Assembly: GCA_018054455.1 (NCBI GenBank)
Contig: JAGPJL010000010.1
Coordinates: 1-40,377 of the forward strand
Length of the DNA stretch: 40,377 nucleotides
Source: Parabacteroides sp.
Lineage (GTDB): Bacteria > Bacteroidota > Bacteroidia > Bacteroidales > Tannerellaceae
Direction of reading: 5' to 3'
Below are positions 1 to 8,424 of the stretch, piece by piece. Under the pieces are notes generated by a model, which was given only the letters and a program-made list of their open reading frames with translations, did no database searches and had not been told where the DNA came from. Within the stretch, counting starts at the first letter, position 1. Every line of letters begins with the position of its first letter. A program made the translations under genes and the position numbers.

Positions 1-815
1 ATCCCATACTTGCCGGGGGAGATGGATTTTTGTCTTGCGGGCATGGAACAATGACTACAACACCCGACGGCCGTATGTTTTATATCTGTCACGCTTATCT
101 TTCCGGAGCAGAATTTTATGGCGGACGCCAGCCTATTTTGGAAGAAATGAAGGTTGGTGCTGATGGATGGATACACTTTTCTTCGGGGAATGTCCCGGCA
201 AAAAAGCTTACTGTTCCCTTTCCCCAAACTGTGCAACTGCCAGTCTCTGACTTTGAAGATGCTTTTGAAGGAAATAAGCTTGCTAACGAATGGACTTGGA
301 ATTACGCTATATCGGATGTGAAAGCCGAGATGAAAAATGGAAACCTGTTGCTGTCTGGTAAGTCAACGGACGGAACTTCGGTTAGCTCTGCCTTATGTGT
401 ACGACCTGTATCTCCGGATTATTCGATCGAAACACAAGTAATAAACCAAAACCAGAGTTTTAAAGGTCTTACATTTTACGGAGACGATAAGAACCTGATT
501 GCTTATGGTTGTAAAGAAAATAAACTTGTTCTAAAACAGATTAAGGACGGTGCAGAAAGTACGGTAAGTGAGATTACGCTTCCTGCCGCAAAGTTATTCT
601 TGAAAATGAAGGTTACCAAAGGTTGTCTTGCAACTTTTTTCTGGAGTAAAGACGGGGTTACCTGGAAATCTTTACCTGGTACAACAAATTCCGCAGATTA
701 TAGCTATTTAGTAAGATGGGACAGAGTAGCTCGCCCAGGTCTTATCCATTCCGGAGATTCCAAAAATCCTGCAGAGTTTTCATACTTTAAAATGAATGTA
801 GATAACTCTAAATAA
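1..815 (+). CDS. GH43-type glycoside hydrolase, C-terminal part (5' truncated)
   Basis: The reading frame is open from base 3 and runs in from outside the window, so only about the last 270 residues are present. The first 60 residues look like the end of a five-bladed GH43 beta-propeller: a Gly-His-Gly-Thr stretch, PDGRMFYICHAY, then GGRQ and GADGWIHF, which match the last blade of xylosidase/arabinosidase-type enzymes. From about residue 80 a beta-sandwich follows (FEDAFEGNKLANEWTW), like the C-terminal accessory domain common in these enzymes. The family removes xylose or arabinose from plant polysaccharides, usually in the periplasm. The catalytic acids and any signal peptide lie upstream and cannot be checked. 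A TTG at 30 is only an internal codon, not a start. No terminator is obvious downstream. Confidence 0.75.
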   Translation, partial: PILAGGDGFLSCGHGTMTTTPDGRMFYICHAYLSGAEFYGGRQPILEEMKVGADGWIHFSSGNVPAKKLTVPFPQTVQLPVSDFEDAFEGNKLANEWTWNYAISDVKAEMKNGNLLLSGKSTDGTSVSSALCVRPVSPDYSIETQVINQNQSFKGLTFYGDDKNLIAYGCKENKLVLKQIKDGAESTVSEITLPAAKLFLKMKVTKGCLATFFWSKDGVTWKSLPGTTNSADYSYLVRWDRVARPGLIHSGDSKNPAEFSYFKMNVDNSK

Positions 816-890
816 ATTATTCTAAAAAGGTTAGCCATGTATTTCAAGTAAGTTGAATAGCTATTTTATATTAAAAACAGTTGCATAGGT

Positions 891-919
891 TTTGAGAATA
901 CAAAAAAAGTATATCTTTG
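891..919 (+). promoter_or_regulatory. Bacteroidetes-type promoter for the small OM barrel
   Basis: TATCTTTG at 912-919 matches the -7 consensus TAnnTTTG, with TTTG at 891-894 as a -33 candidate (17-base gap). The ATG at 952 lies 32 bases downstream. Confidence 0.6.
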
Positions 920-951
920 TTTCTCAGATGATTCACTAAATAAAACATTCC

Positions 952-1572
952 ATGAAAAAAATACTGCTGATTTGTATTGTGTTGATGATGATGGTGCCTG
1001 CTTATGCACAGGTGGCGTTTGGGATTAGGGCAGGGATTGGATCTTCAGCTCTTGTTCAAAAGATAGATGATACTCCTACTTCTGGTGCCCGTTTGGGATT
1101 TAGTGTAGCTGGCATGGTGGATATACCTTTGTACCGCCGTTTTTCTTTGCGCCCGGAAATTGCTCTGGTTAATCAGGGAGGATCTTATTCTTCTTTCGAA
1201 AGTGGTACTACTGCAACCAAACATTCTTGTTATTACTACTCATTACAGTTCCCGGTAAATGCAGTGTATACCATCCCTATTAATGAAGTAAAGTTGGGAA
1301 TTGCTGTGGGACCTGTTCTTGACTTTTCTCTTTTCGGAAATATGAAGACCGGAGAAACAGATTATGATATTAAATTCGGACAAGCCCAGGAGAGCGACTT
1401 GAAGCCCTTTGACCTGGGAGTTAATGTAGGGTTGAATGCAATTTATAAGGATGTTTTTTTTGGTATAAATTCAACTTGTGGAACACTGGACAGACTGTCA
1501 GAAAAACCTCAGGGTGCCTCATCAGTTTTTCAGAATAATATAACCTTCTCTTTGGGCTATTTTTTTCGTTAG
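952..1572 (+). CDS. small outer-membrane beta-barrel protein (PorT-like family)
   Basis: This 206-residue protein starts with a clear signal peptide (MKKILLICIVLMMMVPAYAQ, cleavage after AYA). The mature part alternates polar and hydrophobic residues in short strands with many glycines (FGIRAGIG, LGFSVAGMVD, LRPEIALVNQGG). It ends in a strand with a terminal aromatic residue (FSLGYFFR), as expected for an 8-10-stranded outer-membrane barrel of the porin-like OMP_b-brl type widespread in Bacteroidetes. Such proteins are usually called PorT-family or porin-like; a specific role in type IX secretion should not be assumed. It has its own promoter and is probably monocistronic. The next gene is a ribosomal protein with a separate promoter. 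Confidence 0.75.
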   Translation: MKKILLICIVLMMMVPAYAQVAFGIRAGIGSSALVQKIDDTPTSGARLGFSVAGMVDIPLYRRFSLRPEIALVNQGGSYSSFESGTTATKHSCYYYSLQFPVNAVYTIPINEVKLGIAVGPVLDFSLFGNMKTGETDYDIKFGQAQESDLKPFDLGVNVGLNAIYKDVFFGINSTCGTLDRLSEKPQGASSVFQNNITFSLGYFFR

Positions 1573-1638
1573 TCTTGATTTGCTTTATGTTGCCTGTTAA
1601 AAAGATAGATAAAAGTTTTTTTATTTAAAGAAAAGCCC

Positions 1639-1646
1639 TACCTTTG
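1639..1646 (+). promoter_or_regulatory. -7 box of the rplM-rpsI-rpsB-tsf operon
   Basis: TACCTTTG at 1639-1646 matches TAnnTTTG. No good TTG is seen at -33. It predicts a leader of about 120 nt before the rplM GTG start at 1773, unusually long for this window. Confidence 0.6.
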
Positions 1647-1670
1647 CAAGCCGATTATTATCAAATTGTA

Positions 1671-1734
1671 CTAAGAGTTTAATTCTTAGCGTGTTGTTAC
1701 TTCATGTGTCCGAAGGAACTCATGCTAAAGAATT
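1671..1734 (+). promoter_or_regulatory. structured rplM leader, candidate autoregulatory element
   Basis: Two mutually exclusive stems can be drawn. Stem A pairs CTAAGA (1671-1676) with TCTTAG (1684-1689). Stem B pairs AATTCTTAGCGTG (1681-1693) with CATGCTAAAGAATT (1721-1734), with one bulged A and one G-T pair. Stem B encloses a small TCC-GAA-GGA hairpin at 1709-1717. The structure ends 38 bases before the GTG start. Ribosomal protein operons often carry leaders bound by one of their products, and L13-type leaders have been proposed in Bacteroidia (from memory). Autoregulation here is inference. Confidence 0.55.
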
Positions 1735-1772
1735 TGTTTTTTGAGTTATTAATTAAATTAATTTTTAAGCAA

Positions 1773-2228
1773 GTGGATACTTTAAGTTTTAAGACCATTT
1801 CTGCAAACAAAGCAACTGTAAACAAAGAATGGGTGATCGTTGACGCAACAGGTCAGTCTTTGGGTCGTATTTGCGCGAAAGTAGCAAAGCTTTTGCGTGG
1901 TAAGTACAAACCCAACTTTACTCCTCACGTTGATTGTGGTGATAATGTAATTATTGTCAATGCAGACAAAGTCGTTCTAACTGGAAATAAGTGGAACGAT
2001 CGTATTTATTTGAGATACACCGGATATCCTGGTGGACAAATTGCTTCAACTCCAGCTTCATTGATGAAGAAGGGTGAACGTCGTTTGTTTGAAAAAGTAG
2101 TGAAGGGTATGCTACCAAAGAATCGTCTTGGTGCTAAATTACTTGGCAACATGTATGTGTATGCAGGTACTGAGCATAAGCACGAAGCTCAACAGCCCAA
2201 AACAATTGATATAAACTCACTTAAATAA
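1773..2228 (+). CDS. rplM: 50S ribosomal protein L13
   Basis: The protein is full-length L13 (151 residues) of the large ribosomal subunit. It has the family's KTISANKATVNKEWVIVDA opening, the LRGKYKPNFTPHVDCGDNVI core, YTGYPGG, and the C-terminal GMLPKNRLG and YAGTEHKHEAQQP stretches. The start chosen is GTG at 1773, because family members begin M-D-T-L-S and this codon gives exactly that N-terminus. In-frame ATGs at 1704 and 1722 would add 23 or 17 hydrophobic residues foreign to L13, and they fall inside the leader hairpin. It is first in a four-gene translation operon; rpsI begins 5 bases after its stop, which suggests coupled translation. Confidence 0.93.
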   Translation: MDTLSFKTISANKATVNKEWVIVDATGQSLGRICAKVAKLLRGKYKPNFTPHVDCGDNVIIVNADKVVLTGNKWNDRIYLRYTGYPGGQIASTPASLMKKGERRLFEKVVKGMLPKNRLGAKLLGNMYVYAGTEHKHEAQQPKTIDINSLK

Positions 2229-2233
2229 CTAGT

Positions 2234-2620
2234 ATGGAAGTAGTAAATGCAATAGGAAGACGTAAAGCTGCAGTTGCTCGCGTATTCGTTAGCGAAGGAA
2301 CAGGAAAGATTACAATCAATAAACGTGATCTTGGAACTTACTTCCCTTCAACTATTCTTCAGTTTATTGTTAAGCAGCCTTTGGCAAAATTGAACGTTGC
2401 AGAACAATATGACATTAGAATTAATCTTGATGGTGGTGGTTTTAAGGGTCAGTCTGAAGCAGCTCGTTTGGCAATTGCCCGCGCTTTGATTAAGATCAAT
2501 CCAGAAGACAAGTCTGCTTTGAGATCTGAAGGCTTTGTTACCCGTGACCCACGTACAGTTGAACGTAAGAAACCGGGACAACCAAAAGCACGCAAGAGAT
2601 TCCAGTTCAGCAAACGTTAA
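2234..2620 (+). CDS. rpsI: 30S ribosomal protein S9
   Basis: S9 is a 128-residue protein whose C-terminal tail reaches the ribosomal P site. It begins EVVNAIGRRKAAVARVF, has GGGFKGQSEAARLAIARAL in the middle, and ends with the basic tail KARKRFQFSKR. The terminal Lys-Arg is typical and contacts the P-site tRNA. The length is normal for the family. It follows rplM by 5 bases, the usual L13-S9 pairing in bacteria. A 136-base gap containing no gene separates it from rpsB. Confidence 0.96.
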   Translation: MEVVNAIGRRKAAVARVFVSEGTGKITINKRDLGTYFPSTILQFIVKQPLAKLNVAEQYDIRINLDGGGFKGQSEAARLAIARALIKINPEDKSALRSEGFVTRDPRTVERKKPGQPKARKRFQFSKR

Positions 2621-2756
2621 TGTTATTTGTGAGTTTCTTGCAAGTAAGAAGCGTTTAGTATCTAAATTATTAGGATTTCTTTTGCATGATGATTTGCCGG
2701 AGAACTACCTGATGATTGTGTGTTAAACAGAATGTAAACGATTTAAAAACAAAACA

Positions 2757-3596
2757 ATGTCAAGAGTTAATTTTGATCAGTTATTAGAAGCCGGCGTTCA
2801 CTTCGGACACTTAAAAAGAAAGTGGAACCCAGCTATGGCTCCTTATATTTTTATGGAGCGCAATGGTATTCATATCATTGATTTATATAAAACAGTTGCT
2901 AAAGTAGACGAAGCTGCCGAAATCTTAAAACAAATGGCTAAGGCCGGTAAGAAAGTACTTTTCGTTGCTACCAAAAAACAAGCTAAACAAACCGTTGCTG
3001 ACAAGGCTGCTTCTGTAGGCATGCCTTATATTATCGAAAGATGGGCTGGTGGTATGCTTACCAACTTCCCAACTATCCGTAAGGCCATCAAGAAGATGAC
3101 CACGATCGATAAAATGACAAAGGACGGTACATTTGATAATCTTTCAAAAAGAGAAAAACTTCAGATTAATCGTCAGCGTGCTAAGCTGGAAAAAACATTA
3201 GGTTCTATTGCAGACCTAACTCGTTTACCTTCTGCTTTGTTCGTTGTTGATGTAATGAAAGAACATATTGCTGTTCGTGAAGCTAACCGTTTGGGTATAC
3301 CTGTATTCGCTATGGTGGATACAAACTCTAACCCTAACAATATTGACTTCGTAATCCCTGCTAATGATGATGCTACAAAATCTGTAGAAGTTATTCTTGG
3401 CGCAATTTGCGAAGCAATGAACGAAGGTTTGCAGGAACGTAAGGCAGAAAAGATTGATACCGAAGCTGCAGGCGAAGGCGAAGCTCCTAAAAGAGAACGC
3501 AAAGCTAAGGCAGGTGTTAAGAGAACGAAAAAAGAAGACGAAGAAGCGTTGAATGCGCGGGTTGTTGGAAAGTTCGTTAAGGATATAGAAGAATAA
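2757..3596 (+). CDS. rpsB: 30S ribosomal protein S2
   Basis: S2 (279 residues) binds late in small-subunit assembly and helps recruit S1. The sequence shows the family hallmarks: LLEAGVHFGHLKRKWNP at the N-terminus, FVATKKQAK, ERWAGGMLTNFPTIR, LPSALFVVDV, and VDTNSNPNNIDFVIPANDDA near residues 190-210. After about residue 225 there is a charged tail (KRERKAKAGVKRTKKEDEEA) longer than in the E. coli protein but common in Bacteroidetes. No separate promoter is clear, so it is probably transcribed with rplM-rpsI. The 136-base upstream gap holds a weak TTCTT/AAGAA hairpin near 2634 that could be a leader, but support is poor. Confidence 0.96.
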   Translation: MSRVNFDQLLEAGVHFGHLKRKWNPAMAPYIFMERNGIHIIDLYKTVAKVDEAAEILKQMAKAGKKVLFVATKKQAKQTVADKAASVGMPYIIERWAGGMLTNFPTIRKAIKKMTTIDKMTKDGTFDNLSKREKLQINRQRAKLEKTLGSIADLTRLPSALFVVDVMKEHIAVREANRLGIPVFAMVDTNSNPNNIDFVIPANDDATKSVEVILGAICEAMNEGLQERKAEKIDTEAAGEGEAPKRERKAKAGVKRTKKEDEEALNARVVGKFVKDIEE

Positions 3597-3612
3597 TATA
3601 TCAATAATACTT

Positions 3613-3678
3613 CAATGTGTCAATCCTGCCGCTTAATGATTCGCTTCGTTAATCTGCAAGTTGACACATTGTTTTTTT
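3613..3678 (+). repeat. 11-bp inverted repeat with T-tract between rpsB and tsf
   Basis: CAATGTGTCAA at 3613-3623 pairs perfectly with TTGACACATTG at 3661-3671, with a 37-base loop, followed by a run of seven T. It sits alone in the 123-base rpsB-tsf gap. It could be a leaky terminator that adjusts EF-Ts output, a processing site, or a binding site. The long loop makes it a poor classical terminator. Confidence 0.5.
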
Positions 3679-3719
3679 AATAAAGAAGACGATTACAAAA
3701 CAATATAAAATATAAGATT

Positions 3720-4544
3720 ATGGCAGTTACAATGGCTGATATTTCTCACCTTCGCAAAATGAGCGGAGCGGGAATGATGGATTGCAAGAAAGCTTTGGAA
3801 GAAGCTGGAAGTGATTTCGACAAAGCAATGGAAATTATCCGTAAAAAAGGTCAGGCTGTTGCCGCAAAACGTTCAGATCGCGATGCTTCTGAAGGTTGTG
3901 TGTTAGCATCCGAAAACGCTGGATTTGCTGCAATCGTAGCTTTGAAGTGTGAAACTGACTTTGTTGCAAAGAACGAACAATTTGTTGGCTTAACTCAGGA
4001 TATCCTGAATGTGGCTATGGACAAAAAGCCCGAAACGCTTGAAGCTCTTTTGGCTTCTGCTTTAGCAGACGGACGTTCAATTCAAGAACACATCACAGAC
4101 CGTATTGGTGTAACTGGCGAAAAGATGGAACTTGGTTTCTATCAATTCGTTAACGGCGAGAATGCTGTTGCTTATATTCACCCGGGAAACAAGTTGGCTA
4201 CTATCGTTGCATTCAACGAAGTTGTAGACCATCAGGTAGGTCGCGACGTTGCTATGCAGGTTGCTGCTATGAATCCTGTAGCTGTTCGTCCGGAAGAAGT
4301 TTCACAGAAAGTTCTTGATACAGAAATGGAAATTGCCCGTGACAAAGCTCGTCAGTCAGGCAAACCAGAAAATTTACTGGATCGTATCGCTCAAGGTGCT
4401 TTACAGAAGTTTTACAAGGAAAACACTTTGTTACAACAAGAATTTGTAAAGGATTCAAAGATGACTATCGACGAATATCTTCACAAACAGAGCAAAACGC
4501 TTACAGTTGTTGCATTTAATCGCGTTACATTGAACGTAGATTAA
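3720..4544 (+). CDS. tsf: elongation factor Ts
   Basis: EF-Ts (274 residues) is the nucleotide-exchange factor that recycles EF-Tu from GDP to GTP. The N-terminal UBA-like domain reads LRKMSGAGMMDCKKALEEAG. It is followed by the family motif VALKCETDFVAKNEQF (about residues 80-95), which includes the T-D-F-V element that contacts EF-Tu. The C-terminal dimerisation region includes AMQVAAMNPVAVRPEEV. Length is normal for Bacteroidetes. It is last in the rplM-rpsI-rpsB-tsf operon and is followed 20 bases later by a strong terminator. Confidence 0.96.
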   Translation: MAVTMADISHLRKMSGAGMMDCKKALEEAGSDFDKAMEIIRKKGQAVAAKRSDRDASEGCVLASENAGFAAIVALKCETDFVAKNEQFVGLTQDILNVAMDKKPETLEALLASALADGRSIQEHITDRIGVTGEKMELGFYQFVNGENAVAYIHPGNKLATIVAFNEVVDHQVGRDVAMQVAAMNPVAVRPEEVSQKVLDTEMEIARDKARQSGKPENLLDRIAQGALQKFYKENTLLQQEFVKDSKMTIDEYLHKQSKTLTVVAFNRVTLNVD

Positions 4545-4565
4545 TCTGCAGTAAATAATATTTAA

Positions 4566-4597
4566 AAGGGCTGCTCCGTTTAACGGGCAGCCCTTTT
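4566..4597 (+). terminator. Rho-independent terminator after tsf
   Basis: AAGGGCTGC at 4566-4574 pairs with GCAGCCCTT at 4588-4596 and is followed by a T-run. It separates the translation operon from the convergent efflux operon. Confidence 0.9.
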
Positions 4598-4618
4598 TTC
4601 GTGTGTGTGCGTAATTAG

Positions 4619-5965
4619 TTAAAGTTTGATTGGAATGCCATTATAAAAGTCCAGAATTTTAGCTCTGAATATATAGTTGTACTTTGCTTGTATTTGTTCC
4701 GAAAGACTTTGTGAATATTTAGTTTTCGATTCACTGTATTCGTAAACTGTGCTTTTTCCAGCATTGTATTTATTCTCAGCGTATCCGAATGCTTCTTTAC
4801 TTGCCAATACGGACTTTCCGGTTGCTTTGTATTTTTCCTGGGCAGCTGTAGCATTAAAGTAAGCCTGCTGAATTTCCTTATAAAGCACTTTTTTACTGTT
4901 TTCCATCATTAACTCGCGGTTCAGAATGGCAATTCGGCTGCTTCTTACGTTGTTACGTGTCTGAAAGCGGTTAAATAGAGGGATACTGAGACTAAACCCG
5001 ATCGTTTTTCTGCCATTCTGGTTAAGCTGATCGCTAAACGATGAATTTACAATATCAGTACCTCCGGAATAATGATAGTACCCATTGCTATAACTGGCGC
5101 TGAAATCGAGCTTTGGAAAATAGCCAGCTTGTGCTACCTTAAGCATTTTTTTCTGGCTTTCCAGCAGATATTCCTGTTCTTTTATCTGAGGTTTTACTGC
5201 AACGGCATTGTTGTAAACCACATCCGGAGGCAGAATACTGGTCATGTATTTCTCAATTGCATCTTCAATTTCGGGTACACTTATGTCCAACGACTGACCA
5301 GTCCGTTCAAGTTCCAGCATCTGAGCCAGGTTGAGTAAGGACAGGTTTACATTGTTTTTAGCCTCAGTTAGTGATGCCTCGTCCTTTGCTTGCTGTGCTT
5401 TGATGTCATACAGCTGAGATAAAGGCACTTTTCCTGCATTTACAAGAGATTCTGTTCTTGTAACCTGCTCGGTGCTTAACGCAGCCTGAAGTTCTGCTAC
5501 GGTTAGTAGTTCCTTGTTATAAAGAGCTTCAACAAAATAAGAAGCAACATTGATCGCAAGGTCTTCTTTTGCTTTATTCAGGTTCTCGGTGGCAGCCTGT
5601 AAATCAAGCTTTCTTGCTTTGATGTCGTTCGGAATTTTGAATCCATCAAAGATAGGCATAGACGTCTGCAGATAGAAAGAGGAGTTCGCCGAATTCTGGT
5701 CTACAATCACCCCGGTTTTAGAAGGTGAACGTCCAAAGTCGAAGTTCTGTCCCAGATTTGCGTTCAGACTTGGAAGCCAGCTATTCTTACTTGTACTAAG
5801 ATCTACTTTACGACTTTCCTGATCTTGTTCTTTCTGCTTTAGGTCAATGTTGTGTTCAATTGCATAGGTAATGCACTCTTCCAACGTCCACTTCTTGGCT
5901 GGGCTCTGTGCCTGCACACTCCAGCAAATCAGGAGTGCAGGCAAGTATAATATAATTCTTTTCAT
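4619..5965 (-). CDS. TolC-family outer-membrane efflux protein
   Basis: The 448-residue protein has a signal peptide (cleavage likely after SVQA, residue 19). Two outer-membrane efflux repeats follow, rich in long amphipathic helices. The opening WTLEECITYAIEHNIDLKQ and the repeated pattern ...A..NL..A...L.. are typical of TolC/OprM-like trimers. These form a barrel in the outer membrane and a helical tunnel across the periplasm. It is the last gene of the operon, 18 bases after the adaptor gene, and gives the ABC pump its exit channel. The substrate is not visible in the sequence. Confidence 0.92.
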   Translation of the reverse strand: MKRIILYLPALLICWSVQAQSPAKKWTLEECITYAIEHNIDLKQKEQDQESRKVDLSTSKNSWLPSLNANLGQNFDFGRSPSKTGVIVDQNSANSSFYLQTSMPIFDGFKIPNDIKARKLDLQAATENLNKAKEDLAINVASYFVEALYNKELLTVAELQAALSTEQVTRTESLVNAGKVPLSQLYDIKAQQAKDEASLTEAKNNVNLSLLNLAQMLELERTGQSLDISVPEIEDAIEKYMTSILPPDVVYNNAVAVKPQIKEQEYLLESQKKMLKVAQAGYFPKLDFSASYSNGYYHYSGGTDIVNSSFSDQLNQNGRKTIGFSLSIPLFNRFQTRNNVRSSRIAILNRELMMENSKKVLYKEIQQAYFNATAAQEKYKATGKSVLASKEAFGYAENKYNAGKSTVYEYSESKTKYSQSLSEQIQAKYNYIFRAKILDFYNGIPIKL

Positions 5966-5983
5966 CTTTTGGAGGTTGTTAGA

Positions 5984-7105
5984 TTATTTCTTTTTGGGAT
6001 CGATGGCAGCACCGCGAACCTTATCCTTTACGGTCAGCCCTTCTTTAATCTCAATTTTGATTCCATCACTAAGTCCAACCTTTACAAGGTGTTTTTCAAA
6101 TACCTGTTCAGGTTTCTCCTTTTTTACTAATTGAACAAAAGCAGAGTCTCCGCTGAATTCGATTGTGCTTTCCGGAACTGTGATAATATTTTCTGCTTTT
6201 TTAAGAACTATCTCGGCATTGGCACTATATCCTGCCCGTATAAATGCATCCCCCGGAATCGTTACTGCTGCCTTTATTTCAAATAATATGGCTCCGTTTG
6301 TTTCTACACCCTTTGGTGATACATACTCGAGCATGGCATCAAATGTACGGCTTTCCATGGCACCTACTGTAAGTTTGATAGGCATCCCTTCATGAATACG
6401 CCCGATTTCAGTCTCATCTACAGTTCCCTTGAAAATCATATCGTTCATATTGGCAACAGAGGCAATTGTTGTTCCGTCATTAAAGCTGTTTGATTGAATT
6501 ACTGAGTTTCCTACCTTGATAGGGATATCCAGTATCATTCCGGTAATTGTACTGCGTACTAATGTGGTACTTGCTACTTTCGAATTTTTAGCGATACCGT
6601 CACGTATAATCTCGAGCGCATCCTGGGCATTCTGAGCTTCTTCCTTTGCTTTCTTGTAATTAGCTTCTGATAGTTCAAAATCTTCTTTGGCAATTACCCC
6701 TTGATTGTGTAATTGTTTATCCCGTTTGTATGTTTCTTCAATCTGAGAAAGGCTGATTTGAGCTAGTTTAACCCTGGATTCTGCACTGTTTAGCTGAACC
6801 ATTTCGGGGATAACTTTGATCTTTGCTATAATTTCACCTTCTTTCACCATCTCTCCGGCTTCCTTAGTAAGCTCTGAAATAATTCCACTAATCTGTGGTT
6901 TTATAAGAATCTCGAACCTTGGTTCCACATTTCCCGTAGCTACAGTTTTCGTGACAATCGTATCGCGGGTTGGTTTTACTATTTCATATACAGTTACAAC
7001 CGGCTGTGACTTTTTCCATAAGAAGTAAAATGTACCGAGAACGGCAACGCCTATCATCACAAGAAAGATGATGCGTAAGATCTTTTTCACATTGATTTTT
7101 TTCAT
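5984..7105 (-). CDS. periplasmic adaptor subunit of ABC efflux pump (MacA/HlyD type)
   Basis: The 373-residue protein has an N-terminal membrane anchor (ILRIIFLVMIGVAVLGTFYFL, about residues 10-30). It then has a lipoyl-like half (PRFEILIKPQISGIISEL), a coiled-coil hairpin at roughly 100-165 (RVKLAQISLSQIEETYKRD onward), the second lipoyl half and beta-barrel (VRSTITGMILDIPIKVG), and a membrane-proximal domain. This order is that of membrane fusion proteins such as MacA, which bridge an inner-membrane ABC transporter and TolC. It lies between the permease genes and the TolC gene, with short gaps (35 and 18 bases), so all three parts of a tripartite pump are co-transcribed. Confidence 0.9.
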   Translation of the reverse strand: MKKINVKKILRIIFLVMIGVAVLGTFYFLWKKSQPVVTVYEIVKPTRDTIVTKTVATGNVEPRFEILIKPQISGIISELTKEAGEMVKEGEIIAKIKVIPEMVQLNSAESRVKLAQISLSQIEETYKRDKQLHNQGVIAKEDFELSEANYKKAKEEAQNAQDALEIIRDGIAKNSKVASTTLVRSTITGMILDIPIKVGNSVIQSNSFNDGTTIASVANMNDMIFKGTVDETEIGRIHEGMPIKLTVGAMESRTFDAMLEYVSPKGVETNGAILFEIKAAVTIPGDAFIRAGYSANAEIVLKKAENIITVPESTIEFSGDSAFVQLVKKEKPEQVFEKHLVKVGLSDGIKIEIKEGLTVKDKVRGAAIDPKKK

Positions 7106-7140
7106 ACTGCTAATTCTATTTTATTGTATTTGATTTTAAA

Positions 7141-8400
7141 CTATTCTTCTCTGATTGCATCTATTGCTTTGATCTGCATCGCTCTCCAGGCAGGGATAAG
7201 TCCGGCTACCATACCACTTATTAGTAATACGCCTGATGCGTAAAGGGCTGTATCGATATCAACGCCAGGATTGATAAAGAATGTTTCACGCGTTACTTCC
7301 TGGTTTGATAACATTTTGTTTACAATGTCCAGAATAAACACCCCCAATGTCAGACCTATAAGTCCTGCCATAGTTGTTAGTACCAGACTCTCACTCATGA
7401 TTTGAGTAATGATGTTAAAAGGCTTCGCTCCCAAAGCTCTTCGTACCCCAATCTCTTTTGTCCTTTCCTTTACGGTAACCATCATAATGTTACTGATTCC
7501 GATTACTCCAGCCAATAGCGTACCCATTCCTACAAGCCAAACCAGAAAGTCGATTCCAATAAACAGCATATTGAATGTGTCAAATTGTTTCGCCACATTT
7601 ATTATCTGTAAAGCCTGAGGGTCGGTAGGAGATATTTCGTTTTGAGCCTGTAATATCTGCTTTGTATCTGCTATGACTTTCTCAACAGAATACCCTTGAA
7701 TTGCACTGATGCAAAGAAAATGAAGAATGTCTCCCTGGTTTAACGTTTGCTGCATGGTTGAAAAAGGTATATAGATGCTTTCTTCGGATCGCCCACCCAG
7801 ATTTAATCCGGAAGCTTTGCCTTTAATTACACCAACTACCTGATAATATAGCCCGTTTACACGTACAAACTTTCCACAGGGGTTTTGATTTTTGAACAGA
7901 ACCTCATTCACGTTTTTTCCAATGAGACATACCTTTCGCTTCCCTTGCAGGTCAATATCATTCAGCAACCTGCCGTAGAATATATCCTGACTTTCTATTT
8001 TAAAGTAATCGGGAAATACACCTTTTACGTTGTACGTACCCGACAGCTGTCCGTAAACAACATTTTTATCGGAGCTGTTGCCCCAAATAATGGGGGATAT
8101 GGCATCTATACCCTTTACATTTTTCATAATGCTTTCAACATCCCTGTTACGCATATTCCAGTAACGACCTTTGTTGAATCCTTTGTAGGATTCGCTGGTC
8201 TGATTCGTGAAAATGAATATGGAGTTGGTCGAAAAACCACGAGTCCCTTCCATCATGCCATTTTTTAATCCGGTTCCGGAGCCTAATAGTAGTACAAGCA
8301 TCAGGATACCCCAGAAAACACCAAAGCATGTAAGGAGACTTCTTGTCTTATTACGGGTGATGGTAACCCATATTTCTTGCCATCTGTCTAAATCAAACAT
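7141..8400 (-). CDS. ABC transporter permease, MacB/FtsX type (second copy)
   Basis: The 419-residue protein has the MacB-type layout. There is one N-terminal transmembrane helix (about 22-42), a large periplasmic MacB-core domain (about 45-270), and three C-terminal helices, with the FtsX signature VKERTKEIGVRRALGAKP between the second and third. Unlike MacB of enterobacteria, no ATPase domain is fused; the ATPase is a separate gene upstream. It is clearly a paralogue of the preceding permease (same length, shared SISVRERTKE-like motif), so the pump probably uses a permease heterodimer. This mechanotransmission family expels drugs, toxins, lipids or peptides, and the exact substrate cannot be told. 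Confidence 0.92.
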   Translation of the reverse strand: MFDLDRWQEIWVTITRNKTRSLLTCFGVFWGILMLVLLLGSGTGLKNGMMEGTRGFSTNSIFIFTNQTSESYKGFNKGRYWNMRNRDVESIMKNVKGIDAISPIIWGNSSDKNVVYGQLSGTYNVKGVFPDYFKIESQDIFYGRLLNDIDLQGKRKVCLIGKNVNEVLFKNQNPCGKFVRVNGLYYQVVGVIKGKASGLNLGGRSEESIYIPFSTMQQTLNQGDILHFLCISAIQGYSVEKVIADTKQILQAQNEISPTDPQALQIINVAKQFDTFNMLFIGIDFLVWLVGMGTLLAGVIGISNIMMVTVKERTKEIGVRRALGAKPFNIITQIMSESLVLTTMAGLIGLTLGVFILDIVNKMLSNQEVTRETFFINPGVDIDTALYASGVLLISGMVAGLIPAWRAMQIKAIDAIREE

Positions 8401-8424
8401 ATTTTCTTTTGTGGTTTATATTAT

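Noticed and set aside
952-1572. Assigning the small barrel as the type IX secretion protein PorT
   Set aside because: Only a general barrel pattern is seen and no other type IX genes are near.
1704-1772. N-terminal extension of L13 from an upstream ATG
   Set aside because: The extension is hydrophobic, absent from the L13 family, and overlaps the leader hairpin; GTG at 1773 gives the family N-terminus.
2535-2726. 63-codon frame overlapping the end of rpsI
   Set aside because: It overlaps a highly conserved ribosomal gene in another frame and its downstream part looks like non-coding leader.
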